From the NCBI GenBank assembly GCA_036971715.1, contig JAVHJL010000003.1:1550001-1614000 (forward strand): 64,000 nt of DNA. The letters run 5' to 3'. The notes beneath the pieces are model-generated. The model saw only the letters and a list, made by a program, of their open reading frames with translations. It searched no databases and was not told the origin of the DNA. How positions within the stretch are numbered: the stretch's first letter is position 1; the number at the start of each line of letters is the position of its first letter. The DNA is from Arthrobotrys musiformis (Eukaryota; Ascomycota; Orbiliomycetes; Orbiliales; Orbiliaceae). This document shows positions 46,494 to 60,900 of this stretch, piece by piece. The translations under genes were made by a program, and so were the position numbers.

Positions 46494-48679
46494 CCTTTCC
46501 CGCCGTCGATAGCGATATGTCAGCAGAATCCGTTCTAGATTCTTTTCGTGCTGCGCTGGTGGTGTGATATCTTTTTTCGTTTAAAGCCTGCCTGATGGGA
46601 AGCAAGGATTATGACCTTTGCGTTACTTGCAGAAGAGGCTAACATAAAATTTTCTTTTCCCTTTTTTTTTCTTTTCCTTTTGTTCTTTTTCCCCCATTAT
46701 CAAAATCTAATCAATGATGGAATTGGCTAGGGAGGTTACAGGTGCAAGGGTAAAGAAAGACTCGGGGGCTCTTGTATAAAAAAAAAAAAAAACTTGCAGA
46801 GCGCATCGGCGTCACCCCAGGTAGTTTAAAGTCCGTTTTATTTCATAAAAGATTGCAATTCTGGATCGATCAGCATAACCTGCATCACGGACTTTAGGAT
46901 TCCAATATGTCAACCAAATGGGATTTTCTATTAGCCAAGCAGGCGACCATGAAAGTCGGCGTATAAAGAAAGAAAGAAAAGCTTTCGTACCCAATTAAAT
47001 TGAAATACCCCGAGCAGAAAGGAAGGAAGGCGATTCTTCTGTCTTTAGACAAATATGACAAAAATGAAGATGGTTGGATGTTTATTTCCTGTTCGCTGCA
47101 TGGTAATGGCGCAGGGATTTTTGTGGTTTATACCATACAATACCTTGCATCCAGTATTCTGGTGTGCATCCAGCAAATCAGATCGCTCCGATATAGTACT
47201 AGACCGAAATATCGGACTGGTGCACTCGGTAATCTTTCATGTATGTCCTTGCCTGCATGTAGCAGATTTCGAACGCAATTTTTCGTTTTGGTGTGTGCCC
47301 TTATTCGGCGGCTCAGTTTTTTTTTTTTTTATGCACAGGCAGTACGGATACAGATTTCGAGAGCTCTTAAGTCATGTGCCCGCTTTTGCTGGGTGGTTTG
47401 CATCAATTAAGCAGCTGCAGATATTACTTGCTTCGAGTGATTCGAGTCAAGGTATCGTGACCGTATTTTTGAAGCAGAACGACGATCAGTGAAGGATCTA
47501 ATATAAGCTTTTTCCTTACCCCTCCCTTTTCCCGCCTTCTCGCGGTTACCCCTTCTTGGAGACTAGTTTTTAGAAGGAGCCCCCGGGGGGAAGTATCGCT
47601 AGTTTAGTTAGAAGAGCTAGAGTTGGCGTCTTCTTGAATACGATCTTTAAGGTCAGGGCCGTTTTGGAATTAGATTTAAACTTCCAATAGGTTCAAAAAA
47701 TATATCGGGTGGTTGTGCACACATAATATGCACCGGATTATGCATGTGGGGCGTTAGAAGCTGGTAAACGGGATCTAAGTCAAAGTAGTTATAATGAAAA
47801 ATAAACAAGGCTACAAGTTTCGTATTTTCCGCCTCACCTTACTATGCATCATGTATGTATGTCCCTAGGTTTCCACAGGTATTGATGTTTAAAATTTTAC
47901 TTTTTTTTTACTTTTTTTTACTTTTTCGCTTTCGAAATCTCTCCAAAAATAATCCGATTAGTTTACGATTTATCGATTTCGTGGGTTGCACACAGCTTTA
48001 GCTAGCGACAAAAAGTCTTGGGCGCGCGCTGCGCAGTGATCATTAGCTTAAATACAAGACGAGGCTAGCGCGGGAAGGGAAGTGGAGATAGTTCCTGGTT
48101 CCTAGTAGCTCATAGCTCCAAAGGAAAAAAAAACATGCAACGGGGGCCTGGTGAGTTCGGACCAATCATGTAACTTCCGTGACAACGTCCTTTCATCAAA
48201 CAAGCTGAATCTCTTCAGCCAAGTGATTTTACTTTTCGGAAACAAGATCAAGAGCTCAAGGAGTGTCGGTTAAAAAATTATGATACACGAATCGTGGGGT
48301 TTATACACAGAAGGGTATATTCTATTTTCCATATTTCCTTGGCTATCGCCCGGAAATCAACTCCGGGACTAGATGGGTGGGCCATGGCCATGGGGAGCTT
48401 GCTAGGCCTAGGGTCAGCATCGTCGCCAAATATGCGTGTGGCGTCCCCCATCCCCTTTGCCACAGCCATGAGGTTTTTTTCCAACTGGCGGAATGCAGCA
48501 AGGGGAGAAGGAAAGAACCATATTGAAATAGAAGCTGGAATTGCGAGGGAAGAAGGAGAAAGAAGGAGGAGGAGAATGACAAGAAGGAGACGCAGAAAAC
48601 CCTCCGCTCGCCGGCCATGGGCCTGGAATAATTTGGTAACAAATTTCCACGTGGCTTTTTAGCCTACGCCCCTTCCCGC

Positions 48680-48703
48680 AAAAAAAAAAAAAAAAAAAAA
48701 AAA
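48680..48703 (+). repeat. Poly(A) tract
   Basis: About 24 consecutive A on the plus strand. Upstream sequence shows no Pol III boxes or coding remnant that would mark a retroposed copy. Confidence 0.8.
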
Positions 48704-49546
48704 GTACAAGAAACCTTTTTCGCTTTCTTGAACGAATTGGAAACCGAGGTATTAGGCTTTGGAAAACGCCGAAGAATGTTGTTCCTTTCTTCTCTCCGCC
48801 TTGAATTTACGGAGAAAGCGTACGTACGCAGGGACGTGCCATTTCATCTTAGCTTCCTTTTTTCTGTTTCCCTTTTTTCCTTTTCGGTATTCAGCTAACG
48901 CAACGGTCAAGCGGAATAGACGAGGACGTTTGCCACCGCCATATGGCAGGCCTGTTTAGCTGTTTTCGGACGGGGGACTCGGTTGTACAATTGTCAGGTT
49001 ATAACACCACCGTCTTGGTGTGGGTTCTTTTCCTAGGTGGATGTTCAGAACCATGTAGAACTATTAGGTTATTTTTTTAGACCTCGAGTTTATATTGACT
49101 ATAAGGAATTGACAAAAAAGAGAATTTACGCGGGGGGGTTGGTTAAAGCAAGAAACTACGCTAAAAGACATGCCGGATATAACTCAGCCCTTCCAACAAA
49201 GGGGGGGCGCAAGGATAGGGAGCTCAATTCATGATGATTCTGCTTTGCAATTCAAAAGGGGACAAATGCTCTGAATGAAAGGATGAAGGAAAGATGCTCT
49301 GTGGGGGGAATCGGAAATAAATGTGTGAAAATATGCAACATCAAAAAAGGATACGCTATGGAACAACAATAGAAAACTGATTGTAAAGGAAAAAGACCGC
49401 TTTGGAAAACGGACAGTTGTACTGTTGAATGGTCGCTGTCGAAAGGATATCCCACATTTACCCCCGTCCAAATTTAAACCGTATTTATAGTATACTACTC
49501 TGTATGTGTATATTTTTCCCAGCCGTAAAAAAAACCCGAAATTTAA

Positions 49547-52440
49547 TTAAAACCCAAAAAGTGCCACTTGGACTCCGAAACCGCAAAGGATATCTTGCCA
49601 CGACCTGCTGGTGGAGGCAACGGCCCCAACCGGATGCAAGGCGGCGTTTTGATTCTGATGTTGGTAAATTGTTGATAGTGCTGATTTTATGACGGTGCAA
49701 TTGCGGCCTACTGTGTGGACGCCCGCTCGAGTAAGGGCGTCAAGGACCCATGCTTGGTCTCGTGCATCTGTTGCTGAGATACCTGCCATGAAAAGAGGGA
49801 AAACGAGGAAGCCCGTGCTGAAGAAAACGGCCGGGTTGTTGAGGACTTGTGAGGATTCCGACATGATTGCTCGGATCGAAAGTGCGATTTCATTCGAATT
49901 TGTCTCAATGTCTGCGGTTTCTCGAGTCTGGTTGGGCCACATGCTAGTTCGAGCATAAAGATTAAGTGCGTGGTAAAAGAGTTTCGCCTAAAAATGTGAT
50001 AAAAAAGTATCAAAAGTTAGTACTTTAACAAAAAACCGCAAAAGTAAAACAAAGTGGCGTCTCGATAAAGTTATACCTGACTTTGAAGAACCGTTAGCCG
50101 GGTCGACATTGCGCTATCCGTTTCTGTAGCTAGATTCGTCATCCCATTTTGATGAAAGATCCAAACTCGCTGCAGCTCCTCCAAAATTTGATGAATTTGC
50201 GACTCTCGAACCGATGCTTGAATATCCGAACTTGAAAGGGGGTCGTCCGATCCATATTCTGCGACTAATGGTGTCGATGTTTTTAGCGCAACCCGAGTCT
50301 TTGCAATTGTCGATCCCAGAAGAATGAGCTCCTGATTCAGAGAAAGAGCTTGAAGGAATGCCTCGCTTTCTAATGCTTGATGGGCTGGTGAGGAATATAT
50401 CGAAAGACCGTCCGCTACTGCACTCGGAGCAAAAGTTTTCTTGAAATCCGTGATAAGGCGACTTCTTAGGAAAGATTCTGTAAGGTCTCCATCCTCGACC
50501 CCTGCTAGTGAGGAGATAACATCGATTGCAACCAGGTACCAGATAATGAATGGAGTCGCCCCAGAGGCATCAAGCAAAACCCTTTCGAAAAGGAAGCTGC
50601 GTAGCTGAGATAGATGTTGTTGCCATAGATTTGGGCGCCCAGCTTCCGCCGCTGCAATCTGGAAGCCGGTGAGCAATGGTGGTTCAAAAAAAGGAATCGT
50701 AAAAAACGGACTAGGAAACTAACTTCATAAAGCAAAAGAAAGAAATGTGTATAGAGAATCCCGTCTGATGTTAGGTCAACCGGGCTCGATAAGCTAGATT
50801 GCAATGCCGGAAGAACAGCTTGGTAATGCTGCAGTGATTGGACGAAGTTATTCCTATTCGGACTCCTGTGCTCGAAACTGAAAGCTGAAACTGCCATCAT
50901 CGCATGGAAAAGCTATTGAGCGATAAAATTAGTATGGCCCCAACGAAATCCAAAGCCAATCCTCATATTCCTGAACGCGGCGTACCTACCGGCGGAAATT
51001 TGGTAGCCTCTAAGTCGAAAAAATCCTCGCCATGAATCGAGGCTGGATTCCAGATACTTCCAACACCTCTAACATGGAAAACATGTTGCGAAACAAAGCT
51101 CCGGTAGTAATTCAGGTAAAGAGTGTCCGTCGAATTGAGTGTCAGGGCATAATCCGGCATTGAAAATGGCAGATGGACATGAACAGGTTCTTCCTTTGGA
51201 ATCACAGTTGGCGAAAATTTCGGGCCATCTAGTTGGGGTGAACTCTTTGATGTCGCAGTAGAACTTTGGCCAGCGGAACGGACAGAAGCAACAGACAGGC
51301 GCCGACCTGCAGAGCTATTTGTGGTCGGAGTCAGTGAGGTAGGTTTTGCTAGATTCACCGCAGGTTCTTCGAATCGTGCCAGAATTACAATGTCGGGATC
51401 TGATGCCAGGCCAGAGGAAGAGATTGCCTGGTTTACTAAAGTCCGCTTGAACGACGGAAGTCGTTCAGAAGTTGGACTCACATCGTCTTCAACTTTTATC
51501 TTTTCCCTCAGCGGCGATGCTAAGTCGTTTGCATCGTATTCAGTCTTTATTTCGACGTCATTTTCTTGATTTTCGAAGCTCTCCTGTGTGAGCACCAGGT
51601 TGAAAGTTGCAGGCGGCCGAGTTGTGGCCTTCAATTCCCGATCCTCGTCGTTTCCTAGTTGGTGGAAAGGTGGCAATGCAAGAGCTTCCGGGCTGATCGC
51701 AGGTTCTCTCGCAATGATCGAAGTCCGTCTTCGGCGGGCTTTTCCTACAAGAATATTGTAAATTCGGCCCGAGGGAGTATACAGTCGGACAAACGGCAGG
51801 CTATGAGTACTTACGGTCCCAGGTTACGCTCCCGACAATTGAGACCTCGGGCATCCGGTCTACAATCCGACGTGTATCATCACGGAAGGAGAGCCTCGGG
51901 TGATAGTCACACTGATGCTGTAGCCGAGCACATTGCTAGACTAATTGTTAGCTTCCTCGAAGCCTTTGTTGATCGGGCCGATTTGGACACAGAATTATAG
52001 AGTAGAACTTACGCTACAGACAGGGTGTTCTTCACTACATTTTACTTTTCGAGTCTATAATATAAAAACGAAGATTTCAAATGTTAGCGAGAAACGAAAA
52101 ACCGCCACGTACATCCCTAGATAGTCAGAAAGGCATACTCGACAAGTCCTACGAAGGGCCGTCCAGTTAATTATCGTTCAACGTGGAGGCAAAAAAGGGC
52201 TTGGGAAGCGGATGAAAAAGCCACATACCAACAACCAGTCCGAGAACGGGGTGGCAATCTATCCTTGAAGACTCCATCCTTCGGAGACCGAGATGGGCCA
52301 GTCCCCTTATCCTTCTCGTTGCGTGGAGCTATGATTGCGAGCTTAGAGCGTGACGAAGAGCTCGAACTACCACCACCACCTTCTTCCCTCATTTGAACAT
52401 GAGGCACAGAGTGCCGACGACCTTTCCGTCCTCTATCCAT
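49547..52440 (-). CDS. Zn(II)2Cys6 transcription factor
   Basis: A fungal binuclear zinc-cluster regulator. Model: complement(join(49547..49987, 50077..50658, 50724..50912, 50990..51744, 51815..51935, 52013..52054, 52139..52148, 52229..52440)), 783 residues, all phases consistent. The zinc cluster has Cys at 70, 73, 80, 87, 90 and 97 (GCWTCRTRKVKC, then EEHPVCSQCARLQHQC), the standard C-x2-C-x6-C-x6-C-x2-C-x6-C. It is built from four exons; the second, 10 nt, supplies TCR. The Arg-rich segment DRKARRRRTS follows, then a long Ser/Pro linker and a helical regulatory domain of the fungal_trans_2 type (FHAMMAVSAFSFEH, LLYEIAAAEAG, IIWYLVAIDVI, GFLVFPLFMAGISATD). Target genes cannot be inferred; no metabolic cluster adjoins. 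The start ATG at 52440 is followed by a basic head that may be a nuclear signal. Confidence 0.88.
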
Positions 52441-54999
52441 ACTGTAGATATTTTGCAGGGTTTTGGAGAGACCGCTACGGTTGTTGAGTGCTGTAGTAGG
52501 TAGGAGCCATTAGTATGGTGTTACAAAGGAGGAAGAGCAAATCCATGTGTGAGCTAGCAAGACAAATGGTAAAATAGACAAATCCGATTCGAGACCGGCC
52601 AACCCAATGGTTTTGAGCAAATCGGAAAAGGAGCACCGAATTGTTTTTCCCCAAAGGACAAAACTAGGCGGGTAGAAAAAAATATTTCGATGGGAGAAAA
52701 ATGAGGAACTAGAATTCTGAATTACCTTGTAGCTGGCTTAAACTAGGTATACTTTTTGATATTGGCGAGTCATGGGCTGGGATCTTCCATAGACGGTAAA
52801 AGAGGCCCTTCGTTAAATGAAAATATGATAATACTTCCAAATGGGATTATCCACAAAGTGAACCAATACTGGGGTGGCTTTAAAACATGGCTTGCAGGAG
52901 TCCACAAGATGATTTGCTGGATTCAGCAATCCAGTGCGCGTCCCAGATCAGATCAGGCACAGTGGAACCCGGCGGCGATGGCTTGAAAACAATAGGTAGA
53001 ATTGATAATAGTAAATTCGTTAAAGCCACAAATAGGGCTCGAGCCGTTGCTGTCAATAATAATAATAAATGGAGGGTCCCGAGGAGGGGTGGTCTGACCC
53101 TGTGAGTTGTCCCACGCTGCTTAATTTACTTTCGGGGCGGTCCCAGGATGTTCGATTTTCCATTCGTTCTAATGGAAAACCGTAACTGGGGGCCTGATTG
53201 CAATTGAGGAAACGTGAACTGACTGGCCACAGGGTAACGTTTACGTACGGCGAAGATCTCGAACGCAGGAGTTAGGAGGTTTAGGATCGAAGGGGATCGA
53301 GTGAAAACGTCACGAGCAAGATGTACGTCCGGCTCCCTGGCCCTGATATAAAACTTGATTGATCAAAAGGCTAGTCAAGAAGGAACCTTCGCCATTCACA
53401 ATTAAAAACGTTTTAGTAAATTTAGGTAACTTTTCCAAGGCAAGGAAGAATGAGAAGAATCAGGCAGTGACAGCTCCTCTTCAATGGTACATTACATTTA
53501 CGCTATGTAAGTACAAGGATGTGACCAAGTTCACCAGCTAAGCAGAACCTTCGCTCCTCTCGGGTGGGCATGCACAACAGAAAGAAAGTTTGGCATCCCG
53601 CTGACGCCTGCCTGCCTGCACAGACCATTTTACGATTGGTAGACTAACCAGCCATTCGGACGTTCATTGCCCTTGCTGCATACTACTAATATAAATGCTC
53701 GGGCATCCAATACTGGGTGGGTAGTGCGCAGGTGGTTCGCAGAATGGGGAGACCTGTGGAGAAAATTTTCAAAGAAGTTTAGGTCGGGCAGTTTCATACC
53801 TTGCTTCTTTCTTAGTATTTTATTTTTCTTCTTCTGCGTCTATTCCAATTGCTAATTGCTACCCCCCGCAGGAATAATATGGCACGTCCATGTATGTGGC
53901 ATGGGCGGGTGTGTGGGTGTCTGTCTCTAATGTCGTTGGCCAGCATGGTGCGACAACGATCCGAACCCAGGTTTTAGTTGATGGATAAGAAGCAAAAGCT
54001 CTGGAGCTTATCGACAACTTGACTGCTGCTGCGCATGTAACTAAGGAAGCACCTAGTGAACCGATGGTTTGAGGTACCTACATGAATACCCTTTTGGGGA
54101 AAATTTCAGGTGCAGCCAGCTTGCGTGTTCCTGATTCATTTTTGTGGAGTCGAGCGAGAATCGAGCGAGTTGGAACCTCGTGCAGGACCCTGAAATCATA
54201 ATCCTGAACACAGCAGTCGGCAATAGTTTCAATTAGTTTTTGCAATAGCGAACAAGAAAAAATAAAATAAAATAAAAATCATTATTATTATTATTAAATA
54301 CCACCCCTGGGCATGGGATTCAGATTCCTCAGCCCAAGCGCTCCTTTTGCTTTGGGCGGGTCGCCTCCAGCGGCTGCATTGCCATTGCTTGTTCGTTGTG
54401 TCGCACGATTTTTGGGTGGTGGGAGGAACATCAGCTCCCACTCGGAAAACGCCACCCCACTATACTCCGATCATCAACCACTCCTGGTGCTAGGAAGTCT
54501 ATAACGCTTCAATCTGGAAAGGTTACATACCAGCCAGGACTGATTTGGACTAGACGCTCGACGTGCGAGGTGATTCTGATGTGCGCGTGGAGGCGATTTC
54601 GGAGTTGCCTGCATTCGTGCGGTTACTTCCCGGGGTCTATCAACTAGAATCCTGGGTGCCTACATATATGCATTTGGATGTTTCGAAGAATTTTGTAATT
54701 GTACATGATCTCAAGACCGATTTTTTGACCTATGACATAGTCACGCCGTCAAATCTAGATCCCCTTTCGACAGGTTGCTTCCGAGCAAAAGCAATGATTC
54801 TTAATTTACGGGGTAATACCCAAAGAAACGTGCGTGATCCCAGATGGAAAATTTTTTCCTGTGATAGTTCGAGGATATTATTGTTATTTACTCATGATGG
54901 CGTGTTGCAAAAAAGCCTTCCTTCTATATGAAACGGTGGGAGGCAGAGCCTCGCTAAAGCAGGTTCACGAGCCAATCGTTGCATTCCTTATCCGATGAC
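52441..54999. other. 2.6 kb gene-free stretch
   Basis: Upstream flank of the zinc-cluster gene and downstream flank of ECM29. A plus-strand frame at 54563-54931 (122 codons) has mixed composition but no recognised relatives or splice partners. No RNA gene seen. Confidence 0.5.
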
Positions 55000-57900
55000 T
55001 TATGTCTGCCCAAGGAATTGGTTGACCTGATCCCGGGCCTGTGCCAATTCCGAGATGCTATCCCCATCGACTTGTAACCTCCCCATCCATATGCACAGTT
55101 TTTCTGTGGCGGTTTTTAGTTCCTTTCGAATTTTTTCATTCTCCGAACTTGCCCCCTTTGAGACCAGGTTGAGGTTAGTCCAAAGCTGCACGAGAGACTT
55201 GTTCCATGTCTTCGGGTCCACAGGCGAGGCGGCAGTTGATGGCCCGTTATCTTGCAGACGACTTAAAATCCGCTCGACAAGCTCGATTGATGCTGATTTC
55301 ACATCCCGGCTACAGCTAGGCAGTAATTGTTTTTCTACCAACGCAAGGAGGTTCTCCACTTGTGAGGCTGCAATGAAAAGAAAACATCAGAAAAAAAAAA
55401 TTGCGTCAGCAAGCAGGAGATTGGCACGCCCTTCACAGCCCGTCTACACATGAGCTGAATGGGTGGTGGATGTTTGTTCTCGTTTAAACCTACCTGAATC
55501 TGGGTATCCTTTGTGCATGCTCGAAGCTAAAAGCTGAAGACTGCTTGCTAGCGTAATTTGCCACCTAAAATTCGGATTAGGATAAGTTCAGCTGGCACAA
55601 TCGAAGGGTTCGGACAATTTTCTCCACTCACAGCCTCTCTGACGATTTACCATGGGTGTCTGTATCCATCTCATCCTCGTCGGTAATTGCACCGGCTTCA
55701 AACACGTTTCCTACGATACCTGCTACTTCGTCGTACAAATTTGTCTCACTATGGGCCCTTAAAAACTTTGCCAAGCTGTCAAATGCGTGTGGGCGGTAAT
55801 CTTTATTATTTCGATTAGCCTCCCGAAGAAAAATCTGTAAAGGAAAAAACTGTTAGCTACATGCATATCCTATGATGCATCTCTTTCTTTCCTTCTTTCT
55901 TTTTTTTTTTTCCTCTCGGGGAAAAGCTGGGGTGCATCTTTTTTGTTTTTCGTTTGTTTGATATTCAACTCACTTTCGAAACTTCTCTAAGTTTCTGGGC
56001 ATCTGTAAACTTCGGCGAGGTGCACAGAGCTGCAAATCCTTCAAGAACCCTGTACTTCGACGGATAGCTCTTCCCTGCAACACTGCGAACTGCAAGGGGA
56101 TACACAACATTGAGCTGGTCTTGGGTGAGATCTGGGCCTGCCCATGGGACCCGTCAGTTGTGGAACATAGCATGTGGCAGCCATAAACTGTGGAACAGGG
56201 ATACCTAGCACAACACAGATGTCTGCAATTGACAATGCTGCAGTCTGTTTAATCGTCCATCTTGCTGAATCAAGATGTGCACCAGCGAGAGCCGCGATCT
56301 CAGGCAGATAGAGTTTTACCGCCCCAGAGCCCCCTGTATTGTCAGACCAGCATTTTGAATATTCTTCCGCGACTGATTCTTCCGGATCGTGTTTTGCAAT
56401 AAATGCGAATGGAAGAATATCTGAAGCAAGAGCCTGAAATCGATCCGAGGCACTTTGCGTAAACAGTTAGTATTGTTTTAGCCCTTGGTTCCTAACTACC
56501 GGAATTTTCCGCAAATCTACGATGACCCACTTACTGTTTTGAAATAGCATTCAATACCGAGGCAGATAATACCCGCATTCGCTCCTCTAATTTCAGGTTT
56601 AAGTAACCAATTCCTAAAATAGGGCGGAGAATGTTTAAATACCTTGTTGCTCGAAATAAAGCTTCTGTGCATATTGCAAAAGTTTGATGACGGCTTCATC
56701 ACTAGCAAGTCTTGCAAGGTAGCCACAAGCAGCAGCGTATGATGCCGATACGGTTTCGTTCCTATCGACAAGGGCAGCAGACATCACCTTTAGAGTATCA
56801 TTTGCGTATGGCCTGAAGAGATAATTATGGCGGATTACCAAGGTCACGACGACTCTACTACAGCCAACTTTGGATGGCATCCCGACGACCTTTTTGATAG
56901 CTTTGTTCAACCTTGGAATAAAAACCTTCATGACATCTTCATCCGCAATATCCAAACAACGTTCGATAGCATCCCTGCAAAAGAAAAAAAAGTCAGTGGC
57001 GGGCAAAAGGAAGATGGGGGATGTTGTATTTTCTCAATGGAATAGTAAACTCACATCATAGGCGATGCGCGAACGCTTGAGAGTCTGGCAGCATCAATCT
57101 ACAGGAAGAATTTGATGTTACTACCGAATCCAAAATGTCTAGGTTGGGAATGTTGATGCTACCTTGTCTTCGGTCAAATTATACTTTGCAGCGTTGAGGT
57201 GTAGATAGTTAATGGCCTGTGGCTCCAGAGAGCTCAACAGGTTCAAAAATTGATCAATCATGTCTGGCACGTATGGGCGTAAGACACGCCCACACTTTTT
57301 CACCAAGTCGAGTAGAGTCTCTTTAAAAGCATCATCATCAGACATATCCAAAATCCACATATTTAGTAGAGCGCTTACTTAAAGCCAGCATCTGGGCATC
57401 TTCCGCCTGGTTTTCGAGGCCATTTGGTCCCATCAAGAAAGGCATAATATTGTCCAAAGCCTTTTTGGCATTCTTTGGCGAAGTATTGTGCTCATCAGAG
57501 ACTGTGTGGATTAGGGATTTTGTTAAGGTTCGGCACAGTTTCATTGCCGCTTCCCGAACGGATGCTTTGATGTCGTCAAGAACCTTGAAACTCATTGACC
57601 AGATGTTTTGAAGATGTTTCTCGTACTGTAGTAGCGATTTAATTAGCCAGGAGAAAAGAACGCATCCAGGGCCAAGGCGCTTACTTGAGAGGGTTGTCGG
57701 CCTTGAATTAAATCCGCGATTGCCCCACAGCTTGCCTCTCTCGTTCTCCACTCCCTGTCAACAATTGTCTTAAGAAGGTCCTCCATGATATTATCAAAAT
57801 ATTTGTCGATCGTGGCGCTTGGATTTTTTACTAAAGCTTTCCATATATCGTTCATCGACTTTTGAACATTCGGGTTGGGATCAAATCGGTATCTGAAAAG

Positions 57901-60900
57901 TTTAGCGTAGAGTTTTGGGTTCTCCGCGAACATCTCTTCGGAATTCGACATAATAGTGCCCAAACCAAATCTCCCAAAGGCCGCCCGACTTGACCACATA
58001 GCGGAATGAGACGCCAATGACATAAACTTGTAAACGAGACTCGAGTCACCCACTTCCGACGCCAAAGACAAAATGTCTTTGTAAGTTGAGACGGAGCCAT
58101 CACCGGTTGGCAATGCACCAGGCTCAAACAACTGGGTATCCGCTCGTACTTGTCCCGCCAGAGTTTTGGTTGTCCCCGTGAATGAGGAAACGAGGTTCCT
58201 AACAAGCTCTTCTTTGAGACTCTTATCACCGAGTTCGTAGACTTTCGTTAACCCGCGAGAGGCAGTCTCCTGAACGAACTCTTCCCTGTCTGTTAGATAT
58301 AACCTGAAGGCAGTGTGGATATCCTCGAATCGTCCACGGACTTCGTCCAGGTGTCCGCAATATTGTACCATGCTAAGAAGCCAGACGCAAGCCGCTTTTC
58401 GAAAACTTGCACTTCCACCTTTCGCCCGCATTTCTAACAATTCCGAAACCAGGGTTTTCAATATTTGGCCATTTGCCCTTTCTGCAAGGCCAGCCCCGGA
58501 AACTCTTCCGTCGATAAGATCCATTTTCCTTGCGAGTATCTGTGAGTCCCATCCGGCCGCTAAGACAGATAGTGCCTCGCCGGTGGCGAATGAAAGCTCA
58601 GGCATTTTGTTATCGTGAATACCCGTGAGTATTTCCTTAATTTTTGTGATCTGGTCCTTCTCCTCTGCTTCTCTGTCCTGGTCGGAGGTGGCTGGGTATA
58701 TGAGGCCAAATGCCCCTAGAGCAATGACTGCTTTTTCATGTCCAGATTTCCCAAGGGTTTTGAGCTTTTCAAAAAGCACCGAATCCTTTTCAACTTGAGC
58801 TGGTTGCATAACTTTGAAGTAACATAGCTGTGTCAATGCAACGATAGCAGCGTCGCGGAATTCAGTATCCCGAGAGTTGATTGTGATGTCTATGTAGGAC
58901 GATATTGCTTTTGAAATGTGCTCGCCACTAAGGAATGTCGCTGCGCTCTTGTAGGGTGCCTCGATATTTAACCGCGAGAAATAGTATGATATGGCGATTA
59001 TTGATCCATGAGTCCTGTTAGATTCCTGGATTCGATGTCAGAGAATAGATCATGTAATATAACACGCGCGCTGAAAATAACATACCGTCGTCGGGCAGGT
59101 CTCCCAAGCTGTGATCCGAGATACATGAAGATCCAGCCATTCTTTGGTTTGGGCTTCGTCACTACTCGTCTCTAAAGCCTTGAATGTGCCCAGCAGGTAG
59201 GATGCGGTCTCTCTTTCCGCACGTTTTCCTTGCCAAGCCATCTTGCTCAGTTCGGCCCATTGGTTCTGGCTAGATATCCCAAGAAGACGTTCTAGAATCT
59301 GCCAGGAAAGCAAAGGGAAGAACTCCATCAAGATGTGGCCAAACGTCGCGGCGTCAGATGTATCTAACAGCGCCCGGAGAAGCAACTCGAAATAATCCGC
59401 AGTGACATCAGTATTTTGAATATATAGGCGGACGGAGGATCGCATCCGATCCGAGGTAGCCAATTCACTGCTAATCCTATTATCCCAATCTCCATCTACC
59501 AAGAGCGCATCTTCCGCGCCCTGGCTTTCAGATTGTCCCTGTGATGCGCCATCGTCGAGACAATTAATCAAAAGCACATTTCGAAGAAAATCAACCATTT
59601 CGGGTAGAACGAAATTTGGTACCCCGTAGATCGATTTAGCGGCTGTAACTCTGGTTTCAAAGGCTTTAGGAAGGCGAGCGTCCTTCGAAAGAAGATAGGT
59701 AAGTAAGGGTTTAAATTTCACCTTCCCATTTTCCAATTCTTCTTGATCAACGTCCATTTTGTCACTATCAGTAGATACCCCGTCCTCGAAGGTGTTTTTG
59801 CCGGGCAATTTAGCCCGTGGATGCAAAATACCAAACCAGTAGGGATGCAATGCTTTTCTTCCGTCGTCCACCAGATCTCGTGATGCCTCGCTGCTCCCCG
59901 CCACCGCCGTAGCGCAAGCTAGAAGACACATCCAAATTCGAACAGGGTCCCCAAAAGAGGATGCTCTATTTGCGATTTTGAGATATGACCCCCACCCCGA
60001 GGTATCATCGTCTTCTAGGAGGCTTTGGAATGAAAGCTCCTTGACATCTCTCCGTTGACTCTCAGTCATCAAGGAAAAACACGGTAGTATTGAACTAATG
60101 GCTTCTTCTGCCGAAGATTTCATTTCTTTAGTCTCACCACGGACCGCAGAAAGAAGGAACCTCAAAATCTGAAGATCGTTCTGTACAATGAACACCGGTA
60201 CCCTCCGGGCCAGGAGGCCGATTGTGATGTAGCCTTGAGATCTTAGATGGTTTGAGAGCTGACTGTTGTTAACCGATGTACTTCTTGGCCATCCATCAGC
60301 GTATATCCAAGTTCGAATGTTCTCCACAATAGCATAGCCAACGGTCTGGATGAGGCCATCGCCGCCCAAACGAGTAACGTGGACTAAGAATGCAAAGACG
60401 GATGACCTGAACTTGAAATTATATTCCGGATTGTCACCTAGAAGCCCTTCTTCGACCAGCCTTTGAACCTTCGCAGGAGAGACTGTTTCTTCTTTCAAGG
60501 CGAGAATCGACTTCGATAGAATACTGAGTATCCTGCTCTTGAGGCTAGCTCTGGCCGGAGGAGTTTTCGTCTCGGGGGAGCCGAGGTAAAGACTGTAGAG
60601 CTTACGGATGATGTAGACCCCCGTTTCATTTGGTTTAGTGACCTTTTCATCTGGCTTTGCAGTATCTGATATTTCCAGATGGTCGAGGTCAACATTCAAC
60701 CTTTTCAAGCCATCCTCGCCAAGGTTTATCAACTGAGACCCAGAATCTGAACCAGCGGCCACCAATAAAGGGAAATAAAGATTTTTGTCCGAGAAACCGG
60801 CCACGGCAAGGAATTCCAGAACTCGTTGTTTGGTGCTTGATAGACGGGAATGTGAAAATGTCTCCTTCTTTCCCAGAGTAAGAAATTCAAACTGTTCAGC

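Larger units (their letters stand above)
45717..49546. other. 3.8 kb gene-free stretch, homopolymer-rich
   Basis: The longest gap in the window. It contains long T runs (45951-45966, about 46472-46493), an A run of about 24 (48680-48703), several shorter A/T runs and chance frames on both strands (46812-47492, 48278-48662) without family resemblance. No tRNA-like cloverleaf, LTR or target-site duplication was recognised. Confidence 0.5.

Noticed and set aside
48660..48703. A24 run as the tail of a retroposed sequence
   Set aside because: No Pol III boxes, no coding remnant and no target-site duplication seen next to it; other A/T runs are common nearby.
54563..54931. 122-codon plus-strand frame between the zinc-cluster gene and ECM29
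   Set aside because: Mixed composition could be coding, but there is no family match and no supporting context.
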